From the NCBI RefSeq assembly GCF_023716565.1, contig NZ_CP071848.1, positions 3,100,001 through 3,164,000 of the forward strand: a DNA stretch of 64,000 nucleotides, given 5' to 3'. Below the pieces are notes generated by a model. The model saw only the letters and a program-made list of their open reading frames with translations. It was not told where the DNA came from and made no database searches. The position numbers were made by a program, and so were the translations under genes. Numbering within the stretch: the first letter of the stretch is position 1; each line of letters starts with the position of its first letter. Below, in pieces: positions 60,513-64,000 of this stretch. The DNA is from Vibrio sp. SCSIO 43136 (GTDB lineage: Bacteria; Pseudomonadota; Gammaproteobacteria; Enterobacterales; Vibrionaceae).

Positions 60513-61547
60513 CTACTTATCTCTCTTTACCATTGCTTTGAGCGCAGCAATATTGGTTTGTAAGCCTTCCGCTTCTTTTAGTTGGCGACGATCAGCGGCA
60601 AAACGGTCGTATTCTGACTTCGCTTTGTCATCTGCTGATTTCTTAGTTATTTTTCCTGTACCACTAAGTACATCACGGTCGTTGAAATCTAGGAATTGAT
60701 CGAGTTTATTGCCCCAGTCTTGAAGGAATACTTGCTTGCGGCGTAGCGCTTGGTCCTCTGCAAAATCAAGCCACATGTTTACAATACGATTGAGCTCTTT
60801 GATTTCATCCTCATGTAGGTAATTCTTAGCTATAGTCACATCACTTTTACGTACTTCTTCACCTTTGTAGCTCGTTAGGCCCATGTCTGGTTTATCGGCA
60901 TCTACACGATTTGCGATCAGTTCGGCCGCTGTCATATGAGTACTGGCATAATGCAGTTTGTTTTGAATGGTTTGAAAGAAGCGAGTGGTTTCTTTATTTG
61001 AAGGTTCGTAGTCTGCTGCCATCGTGAAGATTTCTTTCACTCGTAGATAAACGCGGCGCTCACTCGCACGGATGTCTCGAATGCGTTCAAGCATCTCATC
61101 AAAATAGTCTGGTACAGCAGAGTGCCCAACGGGTGGGTTTTTTAGGCGTTCATCATCCATTGCAAAACCTTTAATCAGATATTCCTGCAATATTTGTGTT
61201 GCCCATTGACGAAATTGGGTTCCCCGTTGTGAACGAACCCGATAACCAACAGCTAAGATAGCCTCTAGGTTATAGTGATCTATTTGACGAGAAACCTGCC
61301 TTGTCCCCTCTAATCGAACTATCCGGAATTTCCGGATGGTTGCACTTTGTACAAGTTCACCTTCACTATAAATGTTAACTAAATGCTCATTGATAGTGCG
61401 AACATCTTTGCCATATAACTCAGCCATCGCTGATTGTGACAGCCACAAAGTATCAGACTCAAAACGACATTCAACGCGGGTTTTACCATCTTTACTGGTA
61501 AAGAGAACAAACTCTCCGCGAGGAGCTTGAGGGAAGGAATCTGTCAT
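60513..61547 (-). CDS. rhuM: RhuM-family protein, inserted between mioC and mnmE
   Basis: 344 residues matching the virulence-protein RhuM family (first named in Salmonella SPI-3). Typical blocks are LWLSQSAMAELYGKDVRTINEHL (N-terminal helix-turn-helix-like, given here in part), RQIDHYNLEAILAVGYRVRS and FRQWATQILQEYLIKGF, then a helical C-terminal half with a Fic-like FFQTIQNKLHY stretch. Function is unknown; relatives occur in phage and toxin-antitoxin settings. It is absent from this place in E. coli and V. cholerae as I remember them, and is bracketed by direct repeats. Confidence 0.85.
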   Translation of the reverse strand: MTDSFPQAPRGEFVLFTSKDGKTRVECRFESDTLWLSQSAMAELYGKDVRTINEHLVNIYSEGELVQSATIRKFRIVRLEGTRQVSRQIDHYNLEAILAVGYRVRSQRGTQFRQWATQILQEYLIKGFAMDDERLKNPPVGHSAVPDYFDEMLERIRDIRASERRVYLRVKEIFTMAADYEPSNKETTRFFQTIQNKLHYASTHMTAAELIANRVDADKPDMGLTSYKGEEVRKSDVTIAKNYLHEDEIKELNRIVNMWLDFAEDQALRRKQVFLQDWGNKLDQFLDFNDRDVLSGTGKITKKSADDKAKSEYDRFAADRRQLKEAEGLQTNIAALKAMVKRDK

Positions 61548-61573
61548 TTTGTTCTCCTTTAAATAGACACTCT

Positions 61574-61859
61574 TATACTAGCGGATCAATAGCTTAGGAA
61601 AAACAGTTGTTCAGGATAAATTGTGGATAGATACGGGATCGGCTTGGTATGGCTAAGATCATAGTGGGGAAGATCTTATTCAGGGGTGGGGAAAAGATCG
61701 GGAAGCGGACGCGTTGCTAACGGTTAATGGACGCTGGCGCTAAGGGTGAAAGGGGCTGGTCTTGGTGTAAAGGGCTTTTTCTCTTCCCTTAAACCCTTAG
61801 CAACGCGTCCGTTAACCCTTTTACCGAAAACAAAAAACGCCCAACCTTTCAGTTGAGCG
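61574..61859. repeat. Direct repeat copy B of the mioC-mnmE intergenic segment
   Basis: About 286 bp, the partner of copy A. It keeps the DnaA-box-like site (61622-61630), five of the six GATC sites and the same palindromic element (arms 61706-61720 and 61797-61811). It adjoins mnmE and holds its terminator. No gene lies between 61548 and 61885. Confidence 0.9.
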
Positions 61860-61862
61860 TTG
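61830..61862 (-). terminator. Terminator after mnmE
   Basis: CGCTCAACTGAAAGGTTGGGCG hairpin followed by TTTTTTG on the minus strand; a slightly worse version of the copy A hairpin. Confidence 0.75.
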
Positions 61863-61885
61863 TGATATCAAGGTTCTCGAACCCC

Positions 61886-63247
61886 TTATTTCCCTATACA
61901 AAATGAAGAAAATATCCGTCCTAACAAGTCATCAGAGCTAAATTCCCCAGTAATTTCATTGAGGTGCTGCTGGGTGATGCGTAGTTCTTCTGCCAAGATT
62001 TCGCCGGCCATGAAACCTTCAAGCTGTTGCTGGCCAATCTCTAGGTGTTCGGCGGCACGTTCTAGGGCATCTAGGTGACGGCGACGAGCCATAAAGCCGC
62101 CTTCTTGGTTGCCAGTAAAGCCCATGATCTCTTTTAGGTGGTTGCGTAGTGCATCCACGCCGATGCCTGTTTTGGCAGATAGGCGGATCAAGGTTGGTTG
62201 ATTGACGTGGCAGATCCCCATCTCTTCACCAGTTTGATCGGCTTTATTACGGATAACGGTAATGCCGATACTCTCTGGCAAGCGATCAATAAAGTCAGGC
62301 CAAATATCTTTCGGGTCGGTGGCGTCTGTGGTGGTGCCATCCACCATAAACAGTACTCGGTCTGCTTGCTCAATCTCTTCCCAAGCACGTTCGATACCGA
62401 TTTTCTCCACCTCGTCAGAGGCATCACGTAGGCCTGCGGTATCGATAATGTGCAGTGGCATACCATCGATATGGATGTGTTCACGCAGTACGTCACGGGT
62501 GGTGCCCGCAATGTCGGTAACAATTGCACTCTCTTTACCTGATAAGGCATTGAGTAGGCTAGACTTACCAGCGTTAGGACGACCTGCGATGACCACCTTC
62601 ATACCTTCACGCATGATGGCGCCTTGGTTGGCCTCTTGGCGTACGGCAGCTAGGTTGTCGATGATCGCTTGCAGGTCTGCACTGACCTTGCCATCGGCAA
62701 GAAAGTCGATCTCTTCTTCAGGGAAGTCGATAGCCGCTTCGACATAGATGCGCAGGTGGATTAGCGATTCCACCAGCGTTTGGATCTTCTTCGAGAATTG
62801 ACCTTGCAGAGATTGCAGTGCAGATTTTGCGGCTTCTTCTGAGCTTGCATCAATCAGGTCGGCAATCGCTTCAGCTTGGGTAAGGTCCATTTTGTCGTTC
62901 AAAAACGCACGTTCTGAAAACTCACCAGGGCGAGCTGGACGCACACCTGCAATCTTAAGGATACGTTTGATCAGCATATCCATGACAACAGGGCCACCAT
63001 GGCCTTGCAACTCGAGTACGTCTTCACCGGTGAATGAATGTGGGTTAGGGAAGTATAAGGCGATGCCTTGGTCAAGCTCCAGACCGTTTTCATCTTTGAA
63101 TGGAATGTACTCAGCGTAACGTGGCTTGAGGGATTTCCCTGTGACTTCAATGGCAACCTGCTCGGCTAGTGGGCCTGATACTCGAATGATGCCAACCCCG
63201 CCACGACCGGGTGCAGTTGCTTGAGCGACAATAGTGTCTGTAGTCAT
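61886..63247 (-). CDS. mnmE: tRNA modification GTPase MnmE (TrmE)
   Basis: 453 residues: N-terminal tetrahydrofolate-binding domain ([17 protein letters not shown] in part), central G domain with [21 protein letters not shown] and NKAD, and the C-terminal CIGK motif essential for tRNA modification. Works with MnmG. Confidence 0.98.
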   Translation of the reverse strand: MTTDTIVAQATAPGRGGVGIIRVSGPLAEQVAIEVTGKSLKPRYAEYIPFKDENGLELDQGIALYFPNPHSFTGEDVLELQGHGGPVVMDMLIKRILKIAGVRPARPGEFSERAFLNDKMDLTQAEAIADLIDASSEEAAKSALQSLQGQFSKKIQTLVESLIHLRIYVEAAIDFPEEEIDFLADGKVSADLQAIIDNLAAVRQEANQGAIMREGMKVVIAGRPNAGKSSLLNALSGKESAIVTDIAGTTRDVLREHIHIDGMPLHIIDTAGLRDASDEVEKIGIERAWEEIEQADRVLFMVDGTTTDATDPKDIWPDFIDRLPESIGITVIRNKADQTGEEMGICHVNQPTLIRLSAKTGIGVDALRNHLKEIMGFTGNQEGGFMARRRHLDALERAAEHLEIGQQQLEGFMAGEILAEELRITQQHLNEITGEFSSDDLLGRIFSSFCIGK

Positions 63248-63313
63248 AAAGTGTCCTGACTGGGGCTATGCCCGTTATAAAATCTATCTGGGGTGAATTG
63301 TAATCACCCCAAC

Positions 63314-63345
63314 GCAAAAAGGCGACCTTTTGGCCGCCTTTTGAT
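63314..63345 (-). terminator. Terminator after yidC
   Basis: AAAAGGCGGCCAAAAGGTCGCCTTTTTG on the minus strand, stem with short loop and T-run. Confidence 0.8.
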
Positions 63346-63386
63346 TGATTCGCTAATCTTTACTTAGCTCGTTTGCTTTAGAAAGG

Positions 63387-64000
63387 TTACTTTGAGTGTA
63401 GACCTTTCTTCTCCAGCGCTTTGTAGATAAGCGTTTGCTGGATAAGCGTTACGATGTTCGATACTAGCCAGTATAGAACCAGACCTGATGGGAACCATAG
63501 GAAGAAGAAGGTAAACATCACCGGCATAAAGGTCATGATCTTCTGCTGCATAGGATCGGTTACCGTAGTCGGGCTCATCTTCTGGATCAGGAACATCGAC
63601 GCACCCATCAGTAGCGGTAGGATGTAGTACGGGTCTTGTGCTGACAAGTCCGTGATCCAACCGAAGAATGGTGAGTGACGTAGTTCAACAGACTCCATTA
63701 GAGACCAGTACAGTGCGATGAAAATAGGCATCTGTAGAAGAATTGGTAGACAGCCACCCAGTGGGTTCACTTTCTCTTTCTTATACAGTTCCATCATCTC
63801 TTGGCTCATGCGTTGACGGTCATCGCCAATACGCTCACGCATCGCTTGCAGCTTAGGCTGAAGCATGCGCATTTTCGCCATTGAGGTGTACTGAGCTTTC
63901 GTCAGTGGGTACATAGCACCACGAACGATGAAGGTCAGGATGATGATTGCAATACCCCAGTTAGACACGAAGCTTTGGATGAACGAAAGCAATACGTGCA
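63387..64000 (-). CDS. yidC: Membrane protein insertase YidC (3' part)
   Basis: About 204 C-terminal residues of a ~540-residue protein; the frame is open to the window edge. Shows the conserved [20 protein letters not shown], the cytoplasmic hairpin, [11 protein letters not shown] and the last three membrane helices with [20 protein letters not shown]. Inserts proteins into the inner membrane, including AtpE. Confidence 0.97.
   Translation of the reverse strand, partial: HVLLSFIQSFVSNWGIAIIILTFIVRGAMYPLTKAQYTSMAKMRMLQPKLQAMRERIGDDRQRMSQEMMELYKKEKVNPLGGCLPILLQMPIFIALYWSLMESVELRHSPFFGWITDLSAQDPYYILPLLMGASMFLIQKMSPTTVTDPMQQKIMTFMPVMFTFFFLWFPSGLVLYWLVSNIVTLIQQTLIYKALEKKGLHSK

Overview
The window reads as the replication-origin region of the large chromosome of a Vibrio species. 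Three things support this. The gene run mnmG-rsmG-parA-parB-atp operon lies on one side of a recognisable oriC and mioC-mnmE-yidC on the other. Three copies of the ParB-binding site parS lie 44-51 kb from that origin. The remembered Vibrio cholerae gene order thiCEFSGH / aminopeptidase P / LysR / Bcr-type pump / tsrA is reproduced exactly. I cannot name the species from sequence alone.

Layout from the left. 1-9.7 kb: the 3' part of a hybrid histidine kinase, uvrD with a LexA box, a four-gene copper-buffering RiPP (bufferin) operon bufA-bufB-bufC-doxX, a tsrA-like H-NS-type regulator, a Bcr/CflA pump and a divergent LysR regulator. 9.8-20 kb: a Xaa-Pro aminopeptidase, the complete thiCEFSGH operon behind a TPP riboswitch, the fluoride channel crcB and an MFS transporter. 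20-26.5 kb: one rRNA operon read leftwards, in the order P1/P2, 16S, tRNA-Glu/Lys/Ala/Val, 23S, 5S, tRNA-Asp, tRNA-Trp. Beyond it lie a truncated second tRNA-Trp 3' end and a dispersed repeat. 26.5-35 kb: hemG-trkH-yigZ, the fadBA beta-oxidation operon, an acrylyl-CoA reductase-like gene and a LysR gene. 35-46 kb: tusA with two small membrane proteins, a Mn2+ exporter behind a yybP-ykoY riboswitch, glyQS, a lipoprotein alpha-amylase, avtA, a membrane sulfatase-fold transferase and heat-shock gene ibpA. 46-64 kb: glmU, atpIBEFHAGDC, parAB, rsmG, mnmG, oriC, mioC, an inserted rhuM-like gene, mnmE and the 3' part of yidC.

Nearly all highly expressed operons (atp, rrn, thi, hemG-trkH) are read away from oriC, as expected for leading-strand genes. 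ParA and ParB are encoded beside oriC, and their presumed sites (parS) lie within and around the thi and pump genes.

The least ordinary features are four. First, the bufferin operon has a hairpin between the peptide gene and its maturase. Second, the rhuM-like gene is bracketed by two ~290-bp near-identical copies of the mioC-mnmE intergenic region, each with GATC and DnaA-box-like sites. Third, a palindromic repeat family is present in several intergenic regions. Fourth, a duplicated tRNA-Trp end and terminator lie downstream of the rRNA operon. Most of the rest is well-conserved housekeeping DNA.
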